From Lepraria neglecta (taxonomy: Eukaryota; Ascomycota; Lecanoromycetes; Lecanorales; Stereocaulaceae), in assembly GCA_033220425.1 (NCBI GenBank), contig CM065646.1, positions 4,285,501 through 4,349,500 of the forward strand: a DNA stretch of 64,000 nt, read 5' to 3'. Below the pieces are notes generated by a model. The model was not told where the DNA came from. It worked only from the letters and a program-made list of their open reading frames with translations, and ran no database searches. Positions within the stretch are counted from its first letter, which is position 1. Every line of letters begins with the position of its first letter. Position numbers and translations under genes: made by a program. Positions 52,845 to 63,089 of the stretch are shown here, piece by piece.

Positions 52845-54217
52845 TCAAGGATCCTCCTCCTCGCCTGTCCCTATGAAGCCTTCGTCTCTGTCCCAGCCCG
52901 GGTGATAATGTGAATCTCCATAAGCTGGCATTGTGGCACCTCGCGTGCCGCGATTTTGTCTTGCTGTAAAATCTGTCGGGGCCGTACAAGTGGTCAAATG
53001 CTGGTTGGCAGCTCGAGCCGTATAGCCCTCACTCGACCAGTCCAGAATAATTTTGCAGTCCCAACACCAATCTCTGGCGCATCTGACTGTAGACAGCATG
53101 TTAGCATCGAAAAGAACCTTAGGAAACTGTAATATTTTATTAGACTTACTATTCGGGCACGACATTTCTTGGCAAGCTCCGATCTTCTTGGTGCATTCAC
53201 CGCAACCGGCGCCGGGGCAGCGCTTGCAGTATTTCCGTTTATGATCCTTAGACTCTGGGTCGGTGGCAACGAGACTGTGGTACTCGCGACAAGTCTGGCC
53301 TTCGTGCCAAGGAGCAGTGCAACTGAAGCAACTTACAAATCCACATTTCTGACATGTCATTCTAGGATTGTCGGCTTAACAGTGATTTAGTCTGTATATT
53401 ATAATTTCCCAGAGATACCGGATATAACTTACTTCCTCCTTCATGTATTTGGCCCACATACAGTCGCCACCCGGGCGATTACATTGAGCGTAATTTAGGT
53501 CTCGCTTGATGAGTCTTTAGGTAACAAGCTCATCAAACCTATGAGAATATTAGTGGCCTTCAACTGTAGTTTTCTTGCGAACGAATACCGGTTAAAGTCT
53601 GCTTTGGCAGCGACAGTTCGAACATCCTCATATCTCATTACCGCTTTGCATCCACGATCAGGACATTTAAGAGAGTCCCATCCTCCGGATGAGACAGCCG
53701 AATGCACCATCTCTACAGCACAGTCCTTGCAAAGGTTGCGTTCATGTTTGCATGTCGCCGTAAGTGGTTTGCCTCCGCAAGACCGCAGCTCCATGCAGAC
53801 AAGGCATTCAACTGCAGCCAGAACCCGATACCTGAATAAGCATGGGCAATAGCCCTGGACAATATACGGCTTCCCTCAGCACTCCCATACTCACTTCTGA
53901 AACATCCCCGGAAATACACGTAAGCGAGCTTCGACGACCTCAAAATTGACGCCCAAAGTTGCGTTGCAATTTCTATTCTGACATGTAGCCTGCCCTTTAG
54001 AAATACTAAACACTGTTTCTTCATCACAATTTGTGCAAAGGTATCCAGACAACATGTGCCCACATGGCCACCCCACAGCATCGGCCAGGAACGAAGAGTA
54101 CCATTCTTCTGGGTAGAGCTTGCTCTTGCATTTCATACAGGCCAGGAATCGACCGTTCTTGGGCTTCACGGCGAACACTGAATTTACTGCCCAGCAAGTC
54201 TGCCATGCTTCTTTGTC
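52845..54217 (-). pseudogene. RBR-type E3 ubiquitin ligase (RING-IBR-RING), with in-frame stop
   Basis: Exons can be traced on the minus strand. About 54217-53895 has a Cys-rich CMKCKSKLYPEEWYSSFLAD region. 53832-53589 has a RING1-like CLVCMELR ... CKHERNLCKDC. 53538-53433 follows. The IBR/RING2-like part is then 53360-52845 (CQKCGFVSCFSCTAPWHEGQ, CKRCPGAGCGECTKKIGACQ, CARDWCWDCK). A TAA at 53517-53519 lies just after VT and before RLIKRDLNYAQCNRPGGDCM; CAA to TAA would explain it. The acceptor before 53360 is unclear, and no N terminus typical of fungal RBR proteins is found upstream. The Fot1 element inserted about 500 bp upstream may have separated it. Confidence 0.75.
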
Positions 54218-54719
54218 CTACATATTCAGTAAGGCGGTGCCATGTAGATGGCGAGTAGAGCTGAAGGTGGGAAGGGTCGCTAGAGCGTGATGCGGATACG
54301 ATCGACCTTGGAGAGACTCGATATGCTATAGCACGGTCACAGCCGAGTTAATACTGCAGCCCAGAGCTGAAGAGCTAAAACTCTGCGAACTCACTTTGGC
54401 TGAGGTCAATAGCTGAAGGTTCCAGGCTGGCGAACGAGCCTCGCGGTGGTAAGAATAAAGCCCGCCAATTTGCCGGTGCTGCCCGCCTATAAAGACATAC
54501 CAGTGGGAACTTTACCAAACAATAACAGTACAACGATGGGTAATTGTGAGAAATATTCGCATACAAACTTGTAGAAGCCTATCATTTGAGATATTTCGCA
54601 ACTACAAGCTAAGCTGTAGTTTCAATGATTGGGATTCTATCCCAGCATTAAATGCCATTCCACTTTATTTCTACCATCGCGAGCGAGCTTCCAAAAGTTC
54701 TCTGCAAAGTCCGAGGGTT
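54218..54719. other. region between RBR remnant and transposon
   Basis: A TAG acceptor-like site at about 54218 suggests an upstream RBR exon once existed, but none is recognisable. It ends at the transposon's TA target site. Confidence 0.35.
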
Positions 54720-54720
54720 T

Positions 54721-54768
54721 AAAAGATATCCCGGCCCGACCGCCACTCCGGCTCAACCGCCACTTTTT
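54721..54768 (+). repeat. left terminal inverted repeat of Fot1/Pogo element
   Basis: 48 bp, identical to the reverse complement of 56819-56866. It contains two copies of a CGGY-rich motif (CGACCGCCAC and CAACCGCCAC) that could be transposase sites. Confidence 0.92.
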
Positions 54769-54794
54769 CTCTACCAATTCGAACATCTTCAAAT

Positions 54795-56700
54795 ATGGCC
54801 CAATCCACCCACAACGCTCGAATGGAGCTCGCAATGGCAGATCTAGCCAATCAGGACAAGCCGAATTACAAGGCGACAGCAGAAAAGTACTCAGTGGGCC
54901 GTACGACCCTGCGCCAGCGATATCTCGGCCAAACGCTCTCTATCCAAGCTACAGCTTCTAAGTATCGCTAACGACTTACTTTCATACAAGAAGAGACCCT
55001 TATCAAGTATATCAATAGCTTGACCAATCGCGGATTGCCTCCCACAAGCCAAATTGTACGCAATCTAGCAGAAGAGATAATTGGTGGCCCTGTAGGGAAG
55101 AACTAGACTGGAGATTTTGTCAAACGCTACAAAAATAGGCTTACAAGTATATATCTTCGCAATATCGATAGCCAGCGTATAAAACCAGAGTACGCTCCAT
55201 TATTCAAGCAGTTCTATAACTTGGTAACGTGGATTAAACGTTTGATAATATTGAATTAGATTAAATAGCTAATATTTTGACTAGTTGATCGCTGCAGTCG
55301 AAAAATACAATATCACTACTGAAAACATCTACAATTGGGACGAGAAGGGCTTTGTGATTGGTTAAGCAACAGCTACCCAGCGCATAATGAACAGGGAAGC
55401 CCTCGAATCAGGCCGGATCACTTGTGCTTCTCAAGATAGTAGCCGGGAGTTCATTAGCTTGCTCGCATGCATTAGCGCTATTGGAGCTGTTCTACCGCCC
55501 GCATTGATATATAAGGGTGACTCTTCTCTTCATGATACATGGCTAGAGGACTGCGTACCTGGAGATATTGCTTACTTCGCTGTCTCATCTAATGGGTGGA
55601 GTTCGAATACCTTCGGTCTGTATTGGCTAGAAACTATCTTCTAACGCTATACTAGTGAGATAGTAAAGAGAAGTCGCCGTTTACTAATAGTTGACGGCCA
55701 TTCGAGCTATATTAACTTGCAGTTTATTAAATCATGCGATCGATTACGAATTCTGCTATTGATTTTACCTCCTCATTCTACGTATCGATTACAGCCACTC
55801 GATGTGTTACTATTCGTACCTCTAGCACAGTTCTATACAAACAACCTCAACAGTTTGATGGCCAATAGCTTAGGTATGACCTCACTATCTAAACGGAGCT
55901 TCTGGGGCGTCTTTTGGCCTGCTTGGTAACAGGCCTTCGTACTAATGAATATTACATCCGGATTTACTAAAACAGGTATATGGCTATTTAACCCTGTATT
56001 AGTCCTTTCGAAAATCATACAGCTACTATTATAGGAAGCTCCTCTTCCTTATCAAGGACTGAGAATACTAATAACAAGCCATACTGCTCGCCGTATTTAA
56101 TAGTAGTACCGTAAGGCCCCGAGCTCGCCATTAATAGCCAAAGTCTTCCGAGCTAATGAACGCCTCGTGTCACAATATTCTATTGACTAATATATACTTA
56201 AAGGCTTAGTTAATGCCTTAAAAGATAAGAAGAAGAAGAGGCGACGAGGTAAACGCTTAAATTTAGTGGGGGATGAGGATATGGGGCCTTAATTCTTCTC
56301 CCTAGCCTGAGTAGAAGCTGCTCGGGCTTGGTAAGTAGTCAAAGATACTGAAGAAGTACAGCGGCAGCAAGGGATACAAGATAGGAAGGCTATAGCAGCT
56401 ATAAGGAAGGCTTAGAAGGAAGAAGAGAAGGTATAGAAGCAGTAAATCGCTATCGAACGAAGAATGCAGAAAGCAGCCAATTAGCAGGTCCAGAAAGCCC
56501 TTAAGGAATCACTTAAGTCAGCTAATAAGAAGTAAGTAGCTATTCGAAAGCAATCAACGAAGCTTCCGAAAGCCCAGAGTGAGCGCAATAAGTAGCCAAT
56601 CAGGCCTTATGATGTATTAGCAATAAATCGAGGAGGAGGAGTGATTTCAGCTACTTCGAGCGGAAGGAGGGTCCAACGCCCTAGGCGCTTTGCGTATTGA
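54795..56700 (+). pseudogene. DDE transposase of the Fot1/Pogo element (RIP-like nonsense mutations)
   Basis: Reads as an N-terminal helix-turn-helix domain (KATAEKYSVGRTTLRQRYLG), a CENP-B/Tc5-type segment (GLPPTSQIVRNLAEEIIGGP) and a DDE domain. The catalytic Asp are in IYNWDEKGFVIG and RRLLIVDGHSSYI, and LPPHSTYRLQPLDV follows. More than ten in-frame stops occur. Many are TAA or TAG where Gln or Trp is expected (for example at 54968 and in the Lys/Gln-rich C terminus near 56414-56490). C-to-T changes at CpA explain most of them, as expected of repeat-induced point mutation. The ends are intact, so it may still be mobilised in trans, but the enzyme is dead. Confidence 0.9.
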
Positions 56701-56818
56701 GTTTGTGACATATATAGCTTGTTGATATAGTACTAATTGATCATCCCTATAAGTTTTAGAGCTTCAGTTGATATTATGGTGGTGTAATAAGCTAGATAAG
56801 TGATTTGTACGATATTTA

Positions 56819-56866
56819 AAAAAGTGGCGGTTGAGCCGGAGTGGCGGTCGGGCCGGGATATCTTTT
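56819..56866 (-). repeat. right terminal inverted repeat of Fot1/Pogo element
   Basis: Reverse complement of the left repeat, without mismatch. The next bases are TA, the expected target-site duplication. Confidence 0.92.
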
Positions 56867-56984
56867 AATTTTAAAGCCGAGGATCGGCGTTTCAACGCTG
56901 CCTGCGACACGCAAATTTTCAACATATCTGGTATTAGAAAGCTCATGCCTCATCCTTTGCTAGGATCATGCCCCTAAATCGCCC

Positions 56985-57940
56985 ATGACAGACACGCCGA
57001 AGCCCCAGCGTATGCGACGTTTCATTGGAGCCCCAGCCAGAGCTGTGTCACAAGCTTCATGGCTCTATCCTCTCAAGGTCCACCGCTCCCCAAGCACGAA
57101 TCCCAAGTATGAACCACATTTGCTGACTCTCATTACCAGGGCATCTATTACTTCTTCTCCCACCCATTTCTTTGGCCTCTACTCCGCGCCCGCCTCATTC
57201 CTAGCGTCCTCTTATCCCTATTCGTCCTCACAAACCTCTTTCTATGGACATATCTCCCACAGGTTCGGCCCGAACACGACTGCTACAGGATATTTACTGA
57301 ATGATAACAGGTAGCATTCCTTGCTATCTTCCACGGCAAGCTCGCATGGGTCAACGGAGCTTTCCTTGTCCTCGGTGAAGGCGCAGCCATCGTCGCCCTA
57401 CTCTTCGAAGCATTCTTCGTGGACGAAACACTCGTTGATGTCTTCGATGCCGTTCTCATCAATGAAGGCTACATAGAAGTAATCGCTACATCCCGTATCA
57501 TCGATCAAGATGGCAAAGATCCTGTCAAGCAGCTCGGCAAGCCCACAACGAGCGCAGTCTATTCCCCCTTCTCCCTCCGCCAGATCCTCGAATTCATCTT
57601 CTTCCTCCCTCTCAATTTAATACCTGTGGCTGGCACACCGATATTTCTCATCCTGACTGGCTACCGAGCTGGACCATTCCATCATTGGCGGTACTTCAAG
57701 CTGCGGGATTTCACGAAGAAAGAGAGGAAGGCTTTTATTAAGCAAAGGCAGTTGAAATACACGTGGTTTGGGACCATCGCCTTGTTGCTGCAGCTTATAC
57801 CCGTCTTGAGTATGCTTTTCTTGCTCACGACTGCTGCGGGGTCTGCGCTTTGGGTTGTGAAATTGGAGGAGCGAAGAGAAAGGGAAGAGGGCTTTGAAGA
57901 TAGTCAAGCCAGGGAGCGTTATGTGGATGATCCCGTTTGA
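56985..57940 (+). CDS. Lds/Rrt8-type multi-pass membrane protein (EI24-like)
   Basis: Three exons: 56985-57077, 57140-57262 and 57311-57940. Introns GTCCAC...CAG and GTTCGG...CAG give 281 residues. It opens with RAVSQASWLYPLKGIYYFF and LWPLLRARLIPSVLLSL, a hallmark of the fungal family related to yeast Lds1/Lds2/Rrt8 (lipid-droplet and outer-spore-wall proteins) with an EI24-like domain. Four or more hydrophobic segments follow (LFVLTNLFLWTYLP; GAFLVLGEGAAIVALLF; FIFFLPLNLIPVAGTPIFLI; TIALLLQLIPVLSMLFLL). It ends in a charged tail. The biological role in this fungus is unknown. Its start lies only 118 bp from the right end of the Fot1 element, so its promoter may have been disturbed or supplied by the element. 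Confidence 0.88.
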
Positions 57941-58686
57941 AAGACATCTATTAGAAACTAATTCGATTTGCCACTCAAATGTCAATGGGAGACAGCTCCT
58001 CCCATGAGTCCCTGCCAGAGCCAATGCTTAGAGGTAAGGGAAACCATCGTCCTAAGGGTCTGAAGCCTTTCCATTCCTCGAAAAGAAGTCTAAGTTCCGC
58101 TGCAAGATGCAAGTTCTGCGGTGATGCTCTTTCAGATAATGTGCGTGTTTGCTGTCGAGGCGCAGCAGTCAAAGGGGCCCAGCACTCAAGAAGCGTCGCA
58201 AATGCAAGACACGTATGGCTAAAACCCCAAGGGACTACGGAATTCTAGGAAAGCCAAAGTTGATCATTCGATCCATCCTGAAAATTTCTCCAGTGGTTGC
58301 AGCTACAGGCTTTCCAACAAGCCCCTGGAGTGTCTTCGACGCCCTTCACTTGACAGACCACTGTCATCAAAGTATAAAGAGCATGGGCCGATGCGATCCG
58401 TTGAACCTATTTACTATTAGGACGCTGCTACATACATTTTCAGCTGCCTGCAGCCTTAAACCTCTCGACAAATCATTTTCTTGCGGCTAAACACCCCACA
58501 TCTACTATTCATGTCTGCCCAAAGATTGTAGAAATGGTATGACATGCATATACCAGTTGCTCGGGTCGCAGCCACTTATCACACTGCGCAAGCAGCACTG
58601 CCTCACGTCCCTCATTGCCTCTTCTCCCATCCTTCCATCCCTCCCCAAGTTCGTGAATATAACTTTTTGTTCGTTGGGAGATCACG
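57941..58686. other. intergenic, no gene recognised
   Basis: Holds the 3' flank of the membrane protein and the upstream region of the surface protein gene. Open frames of 65-113 codons show no recognisable features. Confidence 0.4.
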
Positions 58687-59712
58687 ATGAACGCGCATCA
58701 TTTTTTGCTGTTAGCTTCTCTGCTCACAGGATTATCTGTTAGCCAGACAACGTCTACTAGCCAGCAGGCTCCCGCCTTTGTCATAAGTGAGTACTTACCT
58801 TGCACGAAGAGCTCCTAAATAGCTTTTCAATGATCGCTGAATTCTCAAGCACCAATGCCGGATTGTAACGCTTGCTACTTGGCCGCAGCAACTGCTCCAA
58901 ATTCTACAACTCACACCAGGGATTTGGAAGACAATTCACTTGGGACCGGGTTAGTATTGTGTACTGAGACCACTGCGTTCTTGCCACTGCTAAACGGAAG
59001 AAGGCCTAATTCTACGGGCTCTTTCATCGTCTTCACGGCGTACTCCATCACCAGCCAGTTTTTGTCCAATGGGGCCTGCGTGACAACCCGGGGGTCTCCA
59101 GTCGTGCTACCCACGCCGTTCTCCGTTCTAGGCCAAGCCGGAATTTCAAATCCGGGTGCGGATCAATCGTTTATTGATTATCTAGGATTTACTGCTTGCT
59201 CTGGTGGCGGAGAAAATATCACGCCTCTTGTGGCGGTGTCAGGCTCATTAATTTCAATAACAGCATCGGCATCAAATTCTTCGAGCACAAATTCGACGGC
59301 ACCGCCCTTGCCGGCCTCAAAGCCAACCCCAACTCCAGCTACTACGACGCTCAGTAGGGATACCAGAATTGGCTTCGGTGTCTCTATCCCTGTCGCTGTC
59401 ATAGCCGTTTCCTTGCTTGGAACACTCTTATGGCGCCGGAACCGTAAGGGAACAAACCATGCTACGGCGACGAAAGAAGGGCCAAACGCCCAGGATAAAT
59501 GCCAGCCATACCTTCAGCAGAAATCTGAGTTGGAAGATGAGGAGAGACGGAAGCATGAACTGGAGGCAACAGAGAGGAGATATGAATTAGATGGGGATGA
59601 CAATATACATGAAATGCCAGCAGGAGCAAACAGTCATGGAACGCCCACCCTTCGAGCCAGACAAGAGTTGATGGGCGCAGAGTATGCTCAGGAACTTGGG
59701 GTTCCTCAATGA
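58687..59712 (+). CDS. secreted single-pass surface protein with Cys-containing ectodomain
   Basis: Two exons, 58687-58786 and 58850-59712 (GTGAGT...AAG intron), give 320 residues. A signal peptide (MNAHHFLLLASLLTGLSVSQ) is followed by an ectodomain of about 160 residues with several Cys (DCNACY, LVLCTET, NGACVTTRG, FTACSGGG). A Ser/Thr/Pro-rich stalk precedes one transmembrane helix (IGFGVSIPVAVIAVSLLGTL), basic RRNRKG, and a charged cytosolic tail with LEDEERRKHELEATERRYEL. It looks like a membrane-anchored surface protein or sensor of the kind with a short stalk. No domain name can be assigned. A decayed copy of the ectodomain lies 0.4 kb downstream. Confidence 0.85.
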
Positions 59713-60029
59713 AAGCATGATATCGGTGTTTTGCACACGTTTCCTTGACAACTCCGAAGGTTTTCACCGGTTTTGCCTTTTTGGGAGCTGGGTGCTTTCA
59801 ATCGCGAGGGTCATTTTCTTGCCAACTCAGCTACCTCGGAGGTGTTCTGTCGATTTCAGAAGATCAGAGTGAGTCAGAAATGAATGGAGCGAGATTTGCT
59901 CCGGCTGCAATGTTCCCCAATAGGCTTCGCCATCATGCTATGAATGATTCTCAAGAAAATGGCAGCTTAAGGAAAGCAACCGCTGTTCATCAAATCCTCG
60001 AAAAAGCTGCTGCGAAGCTTGCAGTCATT
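59713..60029. other. intergenic, no gene recognised
   Basis: Between the surface protein gene and its decayed copy. A weak leader-like stretch (MNGARFAPAAM) occurs at about 59881, without support as a gene. Confidence 0.35.
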
Positions 60030-60740
60030 TCGCCATGAGCGAGGCCATCAAGCGTTGGCAACTCTGCTTATCGTCCCTTTGCTTATTTACGAACGAACCA
60101 ACACTATCCTGTAGCCTTTGCCACTTGAATGCAGCAACGGCTCCGGCGAATGCTACAACTGTCTATGGGTCTACCCCAATTCCCTCCAGTGAGATAATGT
60201 AGGTTTGGGCTGTCTTGGCATTCTCACGTTCCTGCTGACCGCAACTAAAGCGCCCAGCCGACAACATCTTATGTAATAATCACCGCGTATTCAGTTACAA
60301 GCGCATATGAAGATAGCGGACGCTGCATGACAAATTCGGGGTCTGCCATCACGTTATCACCGCCATACTCATTTCGCAGTCAAGCTGGGATTGCAAGCTC
60401 AGACCTTCTATCGAGTGTCCAAGAATCGTTCATTGAACTTGTGTCGATTACGACTTGCGACGGGGTAGACGAAGCAGTGGTACCAAAACCGCTTGTCCAA
60501 GTGTTCAATGTCACCCTACTGAGCCTGGTGAGGAGACGCCGATGGTGTCTTTAGGATTAGGGGCAATAACACCGGCGTATGTGCCGCTTTCTTTGCCGTT
60601 GACGCAGTCAATATCGTCAATATTACCGCTCTCTTCATTAGCACCGATGTCGTCGCCACCACTCGTCCCAAGCTCCACGATATCGCCGCTTCTAAGAGGC
60701 CCGGAGCATTCTCAGGAACTCGAGGTTCTGGGATGAGATT
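60030..60740 (+). pseudogene. decayed tandem copy of the surface protein ectodomain
   Basis: Translations resemble the neighbouring gene in order. LSCSLCHLNAATAPANATTV corresponds to PDCNACYLAAATAPNSTTHT. The segment ITAYSVTSAYEDSGRCMTNS and onward corresponds to FTAYSITSQFLSNGACVTTR. SQAGIASSDL and QESFIELVSITTCDG follow, like LGQAGISNPG and QSFIDYLGFTACSGG. The parts are in different frames with stops between them, and the membrane region is not recognisable. A tandem duplication followed by decay is the simplest reading. Confidence 0.75.
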
Positions 60741-60840
60741 TGATGCGCCTGCACTGTATCAATCTACTGAACCATGTATGGACAGTCGGAAGAGAACGTC
60801 CACCAAGTCATCAACCCCACCGAACTGCCAAGACTATCAC

Positions 60841-62829
60841 TTATTGATTGATTCGGCTTCTCATCCTGAGCTCCACTTGTCTCCTATTTCTAATTTGGCG
60901 AAGAGAAGATCCGCATTTCACAATTCCGCCGAGAGCATGACTTTGTCTTCTCATGTTCGATCGTAAAAGACGTCTTGATCTCTCATCGAATACCGAGTTC
61001 TTTAAGCGCATGGTCGGGACCTGTCCTTTAATTGCAGCATTTTCAACTTCAGAATTCCCTCCCCTGCAACCTATACACCTGCTACCACCCACACTGAAGC
61101 GGTATATGTTGGCGTCGCTCAGCGTAAAGGCGGAGAATTTTCGGGCATTGTCCAGGTCGCTGACCTCCAACGCCATTGCAACGCCCACCTTGTGATAAGA
61201 CAAGGATTCGTGGCCGTTCACAGCCGATCGACTAACAAGGTCTTCAGGTATTTCGACGACAGTGAGTAGCGTCCTTCCACTTGTGTTTACCGCTCCGAAA
61301 TCCACCGCCATCAGCCTTCCACTTGGGGGTGCCTTGCCCTCGGTCACAACCATGATATCCGCTTTGCAGACATCATTCTGCAGCTCCGCAAGGAATGCCA
61401 CTCCCTCATTCATAACCATCATGTGGCCTGATTGCAGGAGCATGAAATCAGACCAGATCAACTTATAGTACTGATTTCTGAAGCGAGGTCTGAAGTCGTC
61501 TTCTGTATGTGATAAGACCGCAAGCTGAGCTCGATAGAAATTATGTTTCAATACTTGAGCGATAACAAAGACCTTCCTGCGAGTGTACCTTCCTCCGCCA
61601 AATGCGCGAGCAATACGAAGAGATAGAGTCCAATTGTTGGAGGCGAAGAGGATCAAAGTAATATCTCTGTGCAGCAATCCCTTGCCATCCTGATGAACAC
61701 GGCCAAGTTTGTGAATAGGCTTGCAAATGCCCGCCCACCGACCGTCCATTGTGACCGTTCCATTATCAACTTCCACACGTCCGAGGGAGGTGACTTTATC
61801 TAGACCCGAGCTTGAAGATGCTAAATGGCGCGTTGAGCAAGCAGGCATAACGCAATTGTGGTAGCCTTGCGTTTGACTATTGGTAGCACCCGCAAGGGCC
61901 GGAATTGCAGGAGGCAGTAGCGCCCACCTCACATGTCCTTCCCTTACCGCTTTCTCCCACCACAGCCGCCACGCTTCCTCCTTACTCTCAACACCCAGCT
62001 GCTCAATCACAACACCACTGGCAGCCATAGTCCCAAACACTTCATCAACAGGCAAACTAGCCGTCCTATTACCAAGCAGTTCCATCACGCGCGTTCTATC
62101 AATCTGTCCCAGTCTCGCGCCCGCCATGCCCCGGTAGTGGTGATACAATATGCTGTATTTACCCATAATGCATTCAGCAATGTTCAGTGTTTCGCAGATA
62201 TCAGGGATGGCTATGAAGAGCTCCTCGCTGATTCTTAGGGGGATGAGATCGCCACCGATCCAGATTGTGGACTTGGCTAGGACGAACTCTTGTAATGTCC
62301 ATACGCGCGTGGCCCATGGTGATCTTGTGAATAATTCTAGGCAATCCATTGCTTCTTTGAGAAACTGACGCCGTTGACCGGTCTCCCATTTCTCCCCTTC
62401 ACTCTTCCAGCTCTCCTCTCGATACATCTCAACTGCGTCCTCAACGCGCTCAGTAACACAATCAATGTCCTCTTGAGTAAGTCCTATAGGCGTCCCGGAA
62501 ATAATAGCAACGGCTTCAGCCTTACTGTAGATCTCGCCCATCAGTGGTATCTGCCGTTTCTTATCCTCTGGATCAGCTTGATCGATGCAGAGGGTATCGA
62601 TCCAGCAGTATTGAACATTGGGAAAGCTTTGTGAAAGGAGGCATTTGATGGCTTCAGTGCCTGGTTGTTGATGAAAGGATGTGTTGGGTGGGAATAAAGC
62701 CTCGGCCCAGGTGTGGGAGATGGCTATGAATGGCAGGATTTGATCAATCAAGACTTGTTCGAGGCAGCCTGTCTCAACGTGTAGAAGCCTTGTCCAAGCC
62801 ATGGCAATGATGGGAAATTGGGGAAACAA
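60841..62829 (-). CDS. HET-domain (heterokaryon incompatibility) protein
   Basis: Single exon, 662 residues from the first ATG (a second in-frame ATG, MAWTRLLHVETG, at 62802 is an equally good start). The N-terminal HET domain is clear: LPFIAISHTWAE at about residues 33-44, YCWIDTLCIDQADPEDKKRQ at about 73-92, PLMGEIYSKAEAVAIISG and SPWATRVWTLQEFVLAKS at about 169-186. The rest is an extended, less conserved region, with a Cys pair SRCIGCRGG near the end. HET proteins are downstream effectors of non-self recognition and regulated cell death in filamentous fungi. This copy appears intact, in contrast to the decayed HeLo-kinase and NLR-like copies in the window. The partner gene is unknown. Confidence 0.93.
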   Translation of the reverse strand: MFPQFPIIAMAWTRLLHVETGCLEQVLIDQILPFIAISHTWAEALFPPNTSFHQQPGTEAIKCLLSQSFPNVQYCWIDTLCIDQADPEDKKRQIPLMGEIYSKAEAVAIISGTPIGLTQEDIDCVTERVEDAVEMYREESWKSEGEKWETGQRRQFLKEAMDCLELFTRSPWATRVWTLQEFVLAKSTIWIGGDLIPLRISEELFIAIPDICETLNIAECIMGKYSILYHHYRGMAGARLGQIDRTRVMELLGNRTASLPVDEVFGTMAASGVVIEQLGVESKEEAWRLWWEKAVREGHVRWALLPPAIPALAGATNSQTQGYHNCVMPACSTRHLASSSSGLDKVTSLGRVEVDNGTVTMDGRWAGICKPIHKLGRVHQDGKGLLHRDITLILFASNNWTLSLRIARAFGGGRYTRRKVFVIAQVLKHNFYRAQLAVLSHTEDDFRPRFRNQYYKLIWSDFMLLQSGHMMVMNEGVAFLAELQNDVCKADIMVVTEGKAPPSGRLMAVDFGAVNTSGRTLLTVVEIPEDLVSRSAVNGHESLSYHKVGVAMALEVSDLDNARKFSAFTLSDANIYRFSVGGSRCIGCRGGNSEVENAAIKGQVPTMRLKNSVFDERSRRLLRSNMRRQSHALGGIVKCGSSLRQIRNRRQVELRMRSRINQ

Positions 62830-63089
62830 GAGACTGCTTCAGAAAAGGACAATCACTGCTACAGGAACTAGTTCTGCGACTGATCGCTTAGGAGCCTTGG
62901 CATATAGTGGGGGCCACCAATCAGCAGACGCTTTGAGTCTGCAATCCCATACAATGTTTGCAAGGTTTTTTTGTATTCTAGCTTTTACTACAATATCGTG
63001 TAATACACAAATTTCACCAAACAATTATAGAATTATATTCATATTCCTCGTATACCTTGTAGCCATCCATCACTCTTACCATTAATCCA

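Larger units (their letters stand above)
54720..56867 (+). mobile_element. Fot1/Pogo-type DNA transposon (Tc1-mariner superfamily), decayed
   Basis: Complete element of about 2.1 kb with perfect 48-bp terminal inverted repeats (54721-54768 and 56819-56866) and a TA target-site duplication at 54720-54721 / 56866-56867. The interior encodes a broken DDE transposase read on the plus strand from ATG 54795. Confidence 0.93.
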
